A program made the translations under genes and the position numbers. Positions 7,799-14,849 of a stretch of DNA of 64,000 bases are shown in pieces. The notes under the pieces are model-generated. The model saw only the letters and a list, made by a program, of their open reading frames with translations, was not told the DNA's origin and searched no databases. This DNA is from Lacrimispora defluvii (GTDB lineage: Bacteria; Bacillota; Clostridia; Lachnospirales; Lachnospiraceae), in contig JAAOXG010000015.1 of NCBI GenBank assembly GCA_013036995.1, positions 1 through 64,000 of the forward strand, read 5' to 3'. How positions within the stretch are numbered: the first letter of the stretch is position 1; every line of letters starts with the position of its first letter.

Positions 7799-8641
7799 TT
7801 AATATGGATAAACATATCCCTCCACTTTTTCTGCGGGTGTTATTTTTGTCACCATAATAAGAGGATCCGCATATTTATGCCCATCATAATCATCATAATT
7901 TAAAGTCAGAGTTCCCTCTACGGTTATCCAGGAATTTTCATTTAAACTTTTTGATTGACTGTAATCACAGAGAATTCCGGCAGGAGCCAGATCTGCGACA
8001 CAGCAAGTCATCGCCAGACGAGCCACTGCAAACTCATTTTCTTCATAGGCTTTATCCTTCAGCACATATCCGGTTATTGTAATGGTATATCCTTCATATT
8101 CTTCCATATGCATGTACAGCTCCGAATACCACATTCCAAATAAATCATCCGATACAATTATTTTTTTTTCTGCATTATTTAATCCTGGCATTACGTTCTC
8201 ATTTTCTACTTTGGCAGATGGCTTTTCCAATGGAAGCGTCTCCTGCGGCAGACCAGCTGTTCCCTCCGTCTGATCCGGAATACGATCAGGCTCTTTGCGT
8301 TCTGCCTTACTTATCTGCAGCTTTGGGCCTTCACTAATTGTATTGCAAGAAGAAACATCAAGTGGTGTATGCGGAAGCAGAATAACGAGGACAGGGATAA
8401 TCAGCAGAAAACAGTGAGTCAAGCGTATTTTATGTCTGGGCCTGAACAGTCTTCCAACTCCCGCTAATGCCCATAATCCCATAATACAGGCTGTAAAATA
8501 CAGATAAGGTCTCATTCTCGGAGTAACATACCGAAGATAAGCACCGCTGGCAGCAAGATAAATGATCATTCCTCCAAAAGACATTTGACAGAGGATTTCA
8601 ATTAACACCTGGGGATTTAACACTTTGACTGTTTTCTTCAT
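7799..8641 (-). CDS. TIGR03943/YcgQ-like membrane protein, partner of the permease
   Basis: A 280-residue protein with a membrane-embedded N-terminus (helices near residues 10-30, 40-60 and 75-95), a variable linker, and a C-terminal globular domain with conserved MTCCVADLAPAGILC (cysteines that could bind metal). This matches the YcgQ/DUF1980 family, found next to DUF318-type permeases such as YcgR. It starts within the stop of the upstream fusion gene (ATGA overlap at 8641-8638), so the two are made together. A role in metal export or handling is likely by association; the substrate is not known. Confidence 0.75.
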   Translation of the reverse strand: MKKTVKVLNPQVLIEILCQMSFGGMIIYLAASGAYLRYVTPRMRPYLYFTACIMGLWALAGVGRLFRPRHKIRLTHCFLLIIPVLVILLPHTPLDVSSCNTISEGPKLQISKAERKEPDRIPDQTEGTAGLPQETLPLEKPSAKVENENVMPGLNNAEKKIIVSDDLFGMWYSELYMHMEEYEGYTITITGYVLKDKAYEENEFAVARLAMTCCVADLAPAGILCDYSQSKSLNENSWITVEGTLTLNYDDYDGHKYADPLIMVTKITPAEKVEGYVYPY

Positions 8642-10209
8642 AACTTAATTCCCCTTATCCCATACAACAAAAAGACCAGAAAGAAACATACTGCAATAGT
8701 TACCAGCATTAACTTCACTATAAATCCCTTCGTAAATGCGGAGGAGAGCATCAGCATATTCTTGATATCCATCATTGGTCCAAATACCAGAAATCCCATA
8801 ACAGCCCCGGCCGGCAGCTGACTGGCAAAACTACGGGCAATGACCGCATCAGATGAAGAGCACAATGACAGGATAAAGGCCGCTGCCATCATAAGCAAAA
8901 TCGAAGCTGCCAGTCCGCCTCTGTACTGTGCAAAAGCCAGCTGCCCATCTCCTAACGCCTGAAAGACGGAAGCGGTCAGTATTCCAATCAGTAGGTATTT
9001 GCCTACCCCAAAAAACTCAGCCTGCCCATGACGCAGACAAAAAAACAGCTTTCCTGCCAGAGATTTAATGTTAGGATTATCCTCATAACAACCGCACGTA
9101 CAGATGAGTCGGCTTCGCCCACTTCCCGAAAGAAGCGGGGTCTTTCTTTGAAAAGCAGCAGCAAGCAACCCAATCAAAACTGCTGCCAAGGCTCCGATTC
9201 CTGCCCTGCCAGCGACTACCGCTATGTTACCGCCAAACGCATAGAAGGTTGACAGCAAGACAACCGGATTCATAACAGGTGCCGCCATCATAAAGGTGAC
9301 CGCCACTGGCAGTGGAATTCCTTTTTTAATCAGACTCCTAAAAACAGGAATAGATGCACAATCACATACCGGCAGTAAAAATCCTCCAACTAATGCTGCC
9401 GCCATTCCCCAGACAAGAGACTTGGGAAACCACCGTTCCAGCATACCATCTGGAATCAATATTTGAATGGCAGATGAAAGCATAATTCCAATAAGCAAAA
9501 AGGGAACTGCCTGCAGAGTCATTCCAAAAAACAGATTCACCATTCTGCTGATTGGTAATCCCTCAGATCCAGATATGATTCCTGCCAGAAGAAACAAGCA
9601 AATAATAAGCATAAATTCCATAAGAAAGGAGCTGACCGGTCCATCTGGCTCACTTAAAACCGGCTTACTAAGTTTGCTGCAAGATGTCATTTCTAAAATA
9701 TTTAATCCAGGATTCACTTCTTCCAATAAACGGCGTACATGTCGATATTGGCTTTTTGTATGGTAATTGCGGATAATTGCCATATCACTTTCTGAAATCT
9801 GATCAATTAAATAAATTCCCATACCACTAAGGAGGAATTCCAGCTTTTCAGCATCCGCAATATGAATTATCTTTTTTAACTGGAAGACTGAGCGGAGCAC
9901 AGGGTTCCAAAACAGTGATAAAAGCCAAGAAAAAGGGGCTGTACCATTCCATTCAACCCAAATCTCGTCCCAATCCCCGTTTTGTACCGCCTCGTAAATC
10001 TTACTGGGAATCTGTTCCTGCTGCTGGTCCAATAGGTGCCTTGGAATCATCAGCTTCCGGTGTCCAGCATAGCCACAATAGAGGTCCTCTTCCCCATCTT
10101 CAAACTGTATTACCAAAGCTTTTACTTTCCTTTTATCAAATATATTATTTAAAAAGGTTGTTTTTCCTGCATCCAGGCTCCCTGTAACAACATAAACGGG
10201 TATTGCCAT
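8638..10209 (-). CDS. CobW-like GTPase fused to a DUF318 (ArsP/YcgR-like) permease
   Basis: A 523-residue fusion. Residues 1 to about 190 are a CobW/G3E-type GTPase domain (Walker A GSLDAGKTTF near residue 10). Residues about 195-523 are a DUF318/UPF0718 permease with several membrane helices and conserved LLPVCDCASIPVFRSL, plus an internal CTCGC cluster. CobW-family chaperones deliver Zn or Co, while permeases of this family move metals or metalloids. The order GTPase-permease followed by the YcgQ-like partner suggests a GTP-driven or GTP-gated metal permease complex. The GTPase part lacks the canonical CxCC metal motif. AAAGGAG precedes the start. Confidence 0.8.
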   Translation of the reverse strand: MAIPVYVVTGSLDAGKTTFLNNIFDKRKVKALVIQFEDGEEDLYCGYAGHRKLMIPRHLLDQQQEQIPSKIYEAVQNGDWDEIWVEWNGTAPFSWLLSLFWNPVLRSVFQLKKIIHIADAEKLEFLLSGMGIYLIDQISESDMAIIRNYHTKSQYRHVRRLLEEVNPGLNILEMTSCSKLSKPVLSEPDGPVSSFLMEFMLIICLFLLAGIISGSEGLPISRMVNLFFGMTLQAVPFLLIGIMLSSAIQILIPDGMLERWFPKSLVWGMAAALVGGFLLPVCDCASIPVFRSLIKKGIPLPVAVTFMMAAPVMNPVVLLSTFYAFGGNIAVVAGRAGIGALAAVLIGLLAAAFQRKTPLLSGSGRSRLICTCGCYEDNPNIKSLAGKLFFCLRHGQAEFFGVGKYLLIGILTASVFQALGDGQLAFAQYRGGLAASILLMMAAAFILSLCSSSDAVIARSFASQLPAGAVMGFLVFGPMMDIKNMLMLSSAFTKGFIVKLMLVTIAVCFFLVFLLYGIRGIKL

Positions 10210-10248
10210 TTTTCTCCTTTACCAAAATAGTCCCTTGAATCCTTTTAT

Positions 10249-10267
10249 AACGAAATCAAGTTTCATT
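10249..10267. promoter_or_regulatory. candidate operator upstream of the CobW-permease operon
   Basis: AACGAAA and TTTCATT form 7-base arms (one mismatch) around a 5-base spacer. A 19-base AT-rich palindrome 40 bases before the start is the size of a Fur/Zur-family site. It does not match the Bacillus Zur consensus closely, so the regulator is uncertain. Confidence 0.3.
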
Positions 10268-10416
10268 CTCTATGTACTCCATACTTTTTATTCACTTATC
10301 TAAAAGTTTATACCCCTTTAGAGGCATTCACATTTCAGAAGGGGCAGACAAGTCCATAAATGATTTTAACTCCTGATTAACAGACGGATTTTGTGTAAGA
10401 AACTCCAACAGCCCTT

Positions 10417-11190
10417 TTATCCTGAACACGGTAAAAGAGCATAGCGTAGAATAAGGATAAACTGGATATATTTCATTGGGCTCAGTCCATTAGCCTTTGC
10501 TGTTTCAATCAGGGTGTATATTCCAGCACTTGCCTCGGCACCATTAGGACTTCCAGAGAACAGCCAGTTCTTTCTGCCAATTGTAAAAGGACGAATGCTA
10601 TTTTCCGCCAGGTTATTTGAGATGCTGCAGCTCCCATCTATCAGGTAATTCATAAGTCCTGCTTTCTGATTGTAAGCATAGGTAAATGCTTTTCCAAGTT
10701 TGGAACTTGGCAATACTTTGGGGGCTGAATCATCTACCCACAACCAGAAAGCATCCAGTACAGGTTTCTCCTGTATCAGACGCTGTGCATTTCTTCCTAC
10801 GGGAGAAAGGACTTCCAGTTTGTTTTCTATTTCGAAGAGTTGGTTGATATATTTAATCGCCGTAGCTGGAAGTGTCGCGTCGGGACGATTAATTTCTTTT
10901 GGAAGCGCATCTACAAAATATCTCCGCAGATGAGACCAGCAATACAGCGGGTAATACCAGTAACCTTCTCATATCCCTTGTAGGCATCGGTATGAATAAA
11001 ACCGTGATAACCTTCCAGATGGGATTGTGGGTATTTTCCACTTCGCCCTGGTTGGGACACAAACTGCCGGATTGGGTTTCGTGCACCTTTTATGGAACAA
11101 TAGACCCACATATAAGAATCGGTCGTATTCTTTCTTCCCGGCTCATCCATCACCTGAACCGGTGTTTCATCTTATGGAAAGTTAATTATT
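10417..11190 (-). pseudogene. IS66-family transposase (TnpC) remnant, frameshifted
   Basis: The minus strand encodes an IS66 TnpC core in two frames. The upstream part holds MDEPGRKNTTDSYMWVYCS and GYHGFIHTDAYKGYE. A one-base loss near 10,950 shifts into a frame giving FVDALPKEI, then KPVLDAFWLWVDDSAP and NNLAENSIRPFTIGRKNWLF. The last segment carries the conserved ENSIRP-IGRKNWLF motif. The N-terminal third and the C-terminal end are absent or scrambled and no inverted repeats were found, so the element is dead. Confidence 0.85.
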
Positions 11191-11291
11191 ATGTAGAATA
11201 ATTAGCTATTCCACTTATTATTTAATTCTTTTTCATCTATAAACTTCACATAATCTTTAAGCGATATTCTCTTTGAAAGGAGAATTAGCTT

Positions 11292-11396
11292 ATGTTCAAA
11301 TCATGGAATGATAGCTTCCAACCAAATGCAATATATAAGGATTATGCTTTTAACTCCCTTATGTCAGCCGTGGAAGAGCAAAAAAAGCGGGGCTAA
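11292..11396 (+). CDS. 34-residue orphan small ORF just before a terminator
   Basis: An ATG at 11292, preceded by AAAGGAG at about 11 bases, opens 34 codons (MFKSWNDSFQPNAIYK... ending EEQKKRG). The TAA overlaps the stem of a strong terminator. The compact unit of ribosome site, short ORF and terminator is plausible for a real small gene or for the tail of a lost operon. I recognise no family. It lies between the IS66 relic and a conserved non-coding repeat. Confidence 0.4.
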   Translation: MFKSWNDSFQPNAIYKDYAFNSLMSAVEEQKKRG

Positions 11397-11422
11397 AAAT
11401 CGCATTTTTTAGCCCCATTTTT
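11389..11422 (+). terminator. rho-independent terminator
   Basis: GGGGCTAAAAA (11389-11399) pairs with TTTTTAGCCCC (11406-11416) around a 6-base loop, followed by ATTTTTC. Confidence 0.85.
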
Positions 11423-11501
11423 CGCTCAAAAGCCACTACATATTGTGGTACACCCCATCTATTTCTTCTCTTTACCACAATACGTCATCATTATCACCGC
11501 T

Positions 11502-11621
11502 TCAACATGTTTTGAGATGAGTTTATAGCTGTCAAATTCATTGTTTCAAACCCCATTTTTATTAAGGCTCGTTCTTGGAAACATATCTAATATTGACTGT
11601 CGTTTGCGGGAACAAATCAAC
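11502..11621 (+). repeat. conserved non-coding repeat, copy A
   Basis: This stretch aligns end to end, at equal length, with 21782-21900. Shared blocks are TCAACATGTTTTGAGA, ATAGCTGTCAA, AACATATC and GGGAACAAATCAA, with diverged sequence between them. The pattern of fixed blocks suggests a functional end or target site of a mobile element. The rest of 11,422-11,766 shows no gene. Confidence 0.55.
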
Positions 11622-11766
11622 CGCTAATAAATACCGGAGTAAGATTCTAATTCACTATCCAATCTTTTAACTCTTTCTAAAAGCCTAGATAATGCTCCTT
11701 TATCTAAGCATTCATATAAAGGAGCATATCAATTCGATTATCATCTCTGCACTTCTTAAACATCTA

Positions 11767-12435
11767 TTACTCATAAATACCGTAAGCTTTGTTTATATTT
11801 TGAATAAAAATGATCCCATTACCTGGCTTATCAATTTCAAGTTTTTCTCGTATTGACGTTACAATGGCCTCAGTAATATCTTCTTTTGATAGGATAATAA
11901 CTATTTCTTTTTCAGGTTCTATATCCATATTAAATAATTTACTCGTTTCATTTACCCCCGAGCCTCTTGCATTAATTATTGTGCCGCCCTTTGAGCCAGC
12001 AGCTTTTGCTGCTTCAATTACTTCCTCAGCTTTACCTCTATTAACAATGGTTATAATATTTTGATACATTAGCTTATTAACACCTCTTCCTTCTTCGTTT
12101 TCTTCAGACCTATAACACCTAGATCCTACAATTTCACAAGCACCTGTGGTAAAGACAATACCATGATTTGGTTTTTCAAACTTGAATTCTTTGTTTAGTT
12201 CAACTAAAGCATGGTCTGCAGTATGGTTATCTGTTCCCAATAAGACTATTTCCTTTCTTTCATCGTATAAAGATAAGAAATTTAACAGGGAATTATTTAT
12301 AGTTCCCTTTCCAAGGAAAATAGTCCCACCAGAAATACCATGTTCTTTTGCCTTCTGTAATATCCTGCTACCCATTCCATAGTTAACAACTACATATATT
12401 AATTCAAAAATCGGTATACTGTTATAATTAGTCAT
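11767..12435 (-). CDS. duplicated PII-like domain protein
   Basis: About 222 residues made of two PII-like (GlnB-fold) domains. In the first, GMGSRILQKAKEHGISGGTIF precedes KEIVLLGTD. In the second, the matching pieces are EEVIEAAKAAGSKGGTIINARG and KEIVIILSK. PII folds sense nucleotides and gate partner membrane proteins. It overlaps the end of the DUF1538 gene and is transcribed after it, so it probably regulates that membrane protein. The frame extends to a TTG at 12447, but I prefer the ATG at 12435 with GGAG 12 bases upstream. Confidence 0.75.
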   Translation of the reverse strand: MTNYNSIPIFELIYVVVNYGMGSRILQKAKEHGISGGTIFLGKGTINNSLLNFLSLYDERKEIVLLGTDNHTADHALVELNKEFKFEKPNHGIVFTTGACEIVGSRCYRSEENEEGRGVNKLMYQNIITIVNRGKAEEVIEAAKAAGSKGGTIINARGSGVNETSKLFNMDIEPEKEIVIILSKEDITEAIVTSIREKLEIDKPGNGIIFIQNINKAYGIYE

Positions 12436-13930
12436 CCCTCTTTTCAACTCCTTTTGTTTTTGATTTTATAGCAAACACCAAGCCCAAAGCTTCTAAGGTG
12501 ATAATTGGTGTCATGGCAACCATCGCAATCATTCCAAAGCCATCAACCATTAGATCCGCCCCCTCAAAAGCATGTGCTGCCCCTTGTATAAATGCCAAAA
12601 TAAAAGTTGCAGTCATAGGACCAGTAGCCACCCCACCAGCATCAAATGCAATTCCTACAAAGAGCTTTGGTATAAAAAACATCATTGACAGACATATGAT
12701 GTACCCTGGTAGCAAGTAATGCCATAACTGTATCGCAGGCACTAATACACGTATAACCGATAAAGCAACGGCAAAACCAACTCCAATTGCCAGCGGAATT
12801 AGAACTGCTTTTCTCTTTACGTAACCGCTTGTTACATCTTCAATCTGGTGAGTTAAAACATAAACAGCTGGTTCTGCTAAAATGGTTACAACTCCAAGAA
12901 CAAATCCAATGATTATGATATAAGCTTTATTATCCAATAAAGCCAAATTATTACCAATGCTTGTTCCTACATCCATAAAACCTGCATTTACACCTATTAG
13001 GAATACAAGCAAACCTGTAAATGCAAATGCAAATCCCGTAAGTAGTTTTCGAAGTTCTTTTTTCTTTAGTTTAAAAGATATCTTCTGCAAAACTAATAAT
13101 ATTACTAATAATGGTAAGATTGCCATAAAACTTTCCATTAAGTAATTAGGGATTATATCTATAAATGGTCTAATGATTGAATTTGAATCAGAAATTCCTG
13201 AATCAAGCCCCGCAGAGAATTCATTTGTTTTTGAAAATATGTCTAAGAGCAATACGGACATAATTGCACCAGTTGACGCGATGGCAACCAAACCAAAACT
13301 ATCTTTTTCTGATGCCTTACTATCCTTTTTTAGCTTTGATATACCCACTGATAAGGATAAAATAAATGGTACTGCTAGTATTCCTGTTGTTGATCCGGAT
13401 GCATCAAAAGATATCGCCAAGAATTCACGTGACGCAAAAATTGCTAATCCAAAAATGATTAAATATAAAGCAAAAAGCACTTTATATAAAGGGACATTGT
13501 AGAAAACTCTTAAAAAACCCAGTGAAAGCATTATTGCTAACCCTATTGACACAATTATGAGTATACTAATTCCGGATATTTGACCTGATGTCACTAGATT
13601 GACTTGATTCGCAAGAACCATTAAACCCGGCTCCGCTATTGATATAAAAAACCCAAGTATTAATCCTGCGATCAACACAATCCATAGCTTGTTTGATCTA
13701 GCAAGTGATGTTCCTGTTAACCCTCCAAGCGGAGTAATACCAATGTCTACTCCTATCAAAAAAATGGTCAGACCTAATACCACGAAAAAAGAACCAATAA
13801 GAAATCGAAAAATTAATGTTGTGTCTATCGGAGAAACAGTAAAATTTAATACTAAAACCAATAATGTAATTGGAAGAACAGAAAAAAGCACTTCTTTAAA
13901 TTTTGAAACAATCACATTCAATGCAGTCAT
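12428..13930 (-). CDS. DUF1538 membrane protein (internal duplication)
   Basis: A 500-residue polytopic protein with two homologous halves. GVDIGITPLGGLTGTSLAR and a later AEPGLMVLANQV in half 1 mirror GVNAGFMDVGTSIGNNLAL and AEPAVYVLTHQIEDV in half 2. SFDASGSTTGILAVPFI similarly mirrors AFDAGGVATGPMTATFI. This is the DUF1538 family, whose function is unknown; the inverted-repeat-like architecture and conserved glycine-rich re-entrant segments suggest a transporter. The annotated ATG abuts AAAGG with no spacing, so a TTG at 13921 with AAAGGA about eight bases upstream is an equally good start. Confidence 0.78.
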   Translation of the reverse strand: MTALNVIVSKFKEVLFSVLPITLLVLVLNFTVSPIDTTLIFRFLIGSFFVVLGLTIFLIGVDIGITPLGGLTGTSLARSNKLWIVLIAGLILGFFISIAEPGLMVLANQVNLVTSGQISGISILIIVSIGLAIMLSLGFLRVFYNVPLYKVLFALYLIIFGLAIFASREFLAISFDASGSTTGILAVPFILSLSVGISKLKKDSKASEKDSFGLVAIASTGAIMSVLLLDIFSKTNEFSAGLDSGISDSNSIIRPFIDIIPNYLMESFMAILPLLVILLVLQKISFKLKKKELRKLLTGFAFAFTGLLVFLIGVNAGFMDVGTSIGNNLALLDNKAYIIIIGFVLGVVTILAEPAVYVLTHQIEDVTSGYVKRKAVLIPLAIGVGFAVALSVIRVLVPAIQLWHYLLPGYIICLSMMFFIPKLFVGIAFDAGGVATGPMTATFILAFIQGAAHAFEGADLMVDGFGMIAMVAMTPIITLEALGLVFAIKSKTKGVEKRDD

Positions 13931-14009
13931 CCTTTCTTTATGCTAATTATGCTTCTATGATGTAAGCATCGCCTCACTTATAAATTTCAATTGTATTTTT
14001 GTCTCATAA

Positions 14010-14045
14010 TTATTTACCCAGAATCCAGATAACTAAAAAAATCAT
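14010..14045 (-). CDS. 11-residue hydrophobic micro-ORF in the DUF1538 leader
   Basis: An ATG at 14045, seven bases after a consensus AGGAGG, opens 11 codons (MIFLVIWILGK) and a TAA. It lies between the -10 box and the DUF1538 gene in the same transcript. A single hydrophobic turn-and-a-half with a strong ribosome site recalls tiny membrane subunits or leader peptides, but it may also be a chance ORF. Confidence 0.4.
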   Translation of the reverse strand: MIFLVIWILGK

Positions 14046-14064
14046 AATATTACCTCCTGCTAAT

Positions 14065-14111
14065 AATTTGAGCATTTACTCAAATTATACTCCCTGATCA
14101 TAATATGTCAA
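14065..14111 (-). promoter_or_regulatory. DUF1538 operon promoter with palindromic operator
   Basis: On the minus strand TTGACA (14111-14106), a 16-base spacer and TATAAT (14089-14084) form the promoter. AATTTGAG and CTCAAATT (arms of 14065-14086, six-base centre) make a perfect 8-bp inverted repeat that begins inside the -10 box. Binding here should block transcription. The site matches a second copy at the facing tetR promoter. Confidence 0.75.
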
Positions 14112-14114
14112 TTG

Positions 14115-14168
14115 AATTTGAATAATTGCTCAATATTTATTGACAAACAGATTATGGATCTATATATT
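14115..14168 (+). promoter_or_regulatory. tetR-type gene promoter with second operator copy
   Basis: TTGACA (14140-14145), a 17-base spacer and TATATT (14163-14168) drive the regulator gene. A 22-base site at 14115-14136 matches the minus-strand sequence of the first operator at 18 of 22 positions and ends three bases before the -35 box. One operator per divergent promoter fits autoregulation plus control of the DUF1538 operon. Confidence 0.7.
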
Positions 14169-14188
14169 CAACATGGGGAGGCGTTAAT

Positions 14189-14815
14189 ATGGAATCCAAT
14201 CAGGCAACGCGGCAGCCAAAACAGACGCGCAGTATTAAGACAAAAGAAAAAATAAGAAATGTGGCTTATCAGCTTTTTTGTGAGAAAGGTTATTTTAAGA
14301 CCACTACCAACGAAATTGCCAAAGTGGCGGAAGTTTCTATCGGAAGTCTTTATTTTTATTATCGGGATAAAGATATGATACTGGTAGAAATATTGGATCG
14401 TTATAATGAATCGTTTTTAAAAGTACATGAATCTATGAATGTTCAGTTAGAATCGTACCGGGAAAACCCCAAACTCTGGATTATGGGACTTATGGAAGAA
14501 ATGATAAAAAGTCACAGAGCTTCAAAAGAATTCAACAAAGAATTAAAAATCCTCAGTCATTCCATGCCAGAGGTGAGTGCAGTTATGGAAAAGCAGCAGG
14601 AGACGGTCCGTCAAATGACACTGGACTATTTAAAAGCCTTTTATGATATGCTGAGAGTAAAGGATTTAGAGGCGGCTTCCATTGTGGTGGTTAATATAAT
14701 GAGCTCCTTAGTCGATCAGATTGTTTTTCAGGATAATCCAGTTGATGATTCCAGAATTATAAAGGAAGGCGTTGATGCCATTCATCAATATCTAATTAGA
14801 CAAGACAGCGATTGA
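14189..14815 (+). CDS. TetR/AcrR-family transcriptional regulator
   Basis: A 208-residue regulator with the TetR N-terminal HTH (RNVAYQLFCEKGYFKTTTNE, then IAKVAEVSIGSLYFYYRDK, about residues 25-62) and a helical ligand-binding C-terminal domain. GGGGAGG lies seven bases before the ATG. It is divergent from the DUF1538/PII-like operon and two matching palindromes lie in the shared intergenic region, so it most likely represses both units until a ligand binds. Confidence 0.9.
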   Translation: MESNQATRQPKQTRSIKTKEKIRNVAYQLFCEKGYFKTTTNEIAKVAEVSIGSLYFYYRDKDMILVEILDRYNESFLKVHESMNVQLESYRENPKLWIMGLMEEMIKSHRASKEFNKELKILSHSMPEVSAVMEKQQETVRQMTLDYLKAFYDMLRVKDLEAASIVVVNIMSSLVDQIVFQDNPVDDSRIIKEGVDAIHQYLIRQDSD

Positions 14816-14816
14816 A

Positions 14817-14846
14817 AACAGGGCGTTCCAAAAGGAGCGCCCTGTT
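14817..14846. terminator. bidirectional terminator
   Basis: AACAGGGCG pairs with CGCCCTGTT, extended by TTCC/GGAG to a 13-bp stem closed by AAAA. It separates the converging tetR-type gene and the glycosidase gene. The T-tract is short. Confidence 0.7.
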
Positions 14847-14849
14847 TGA

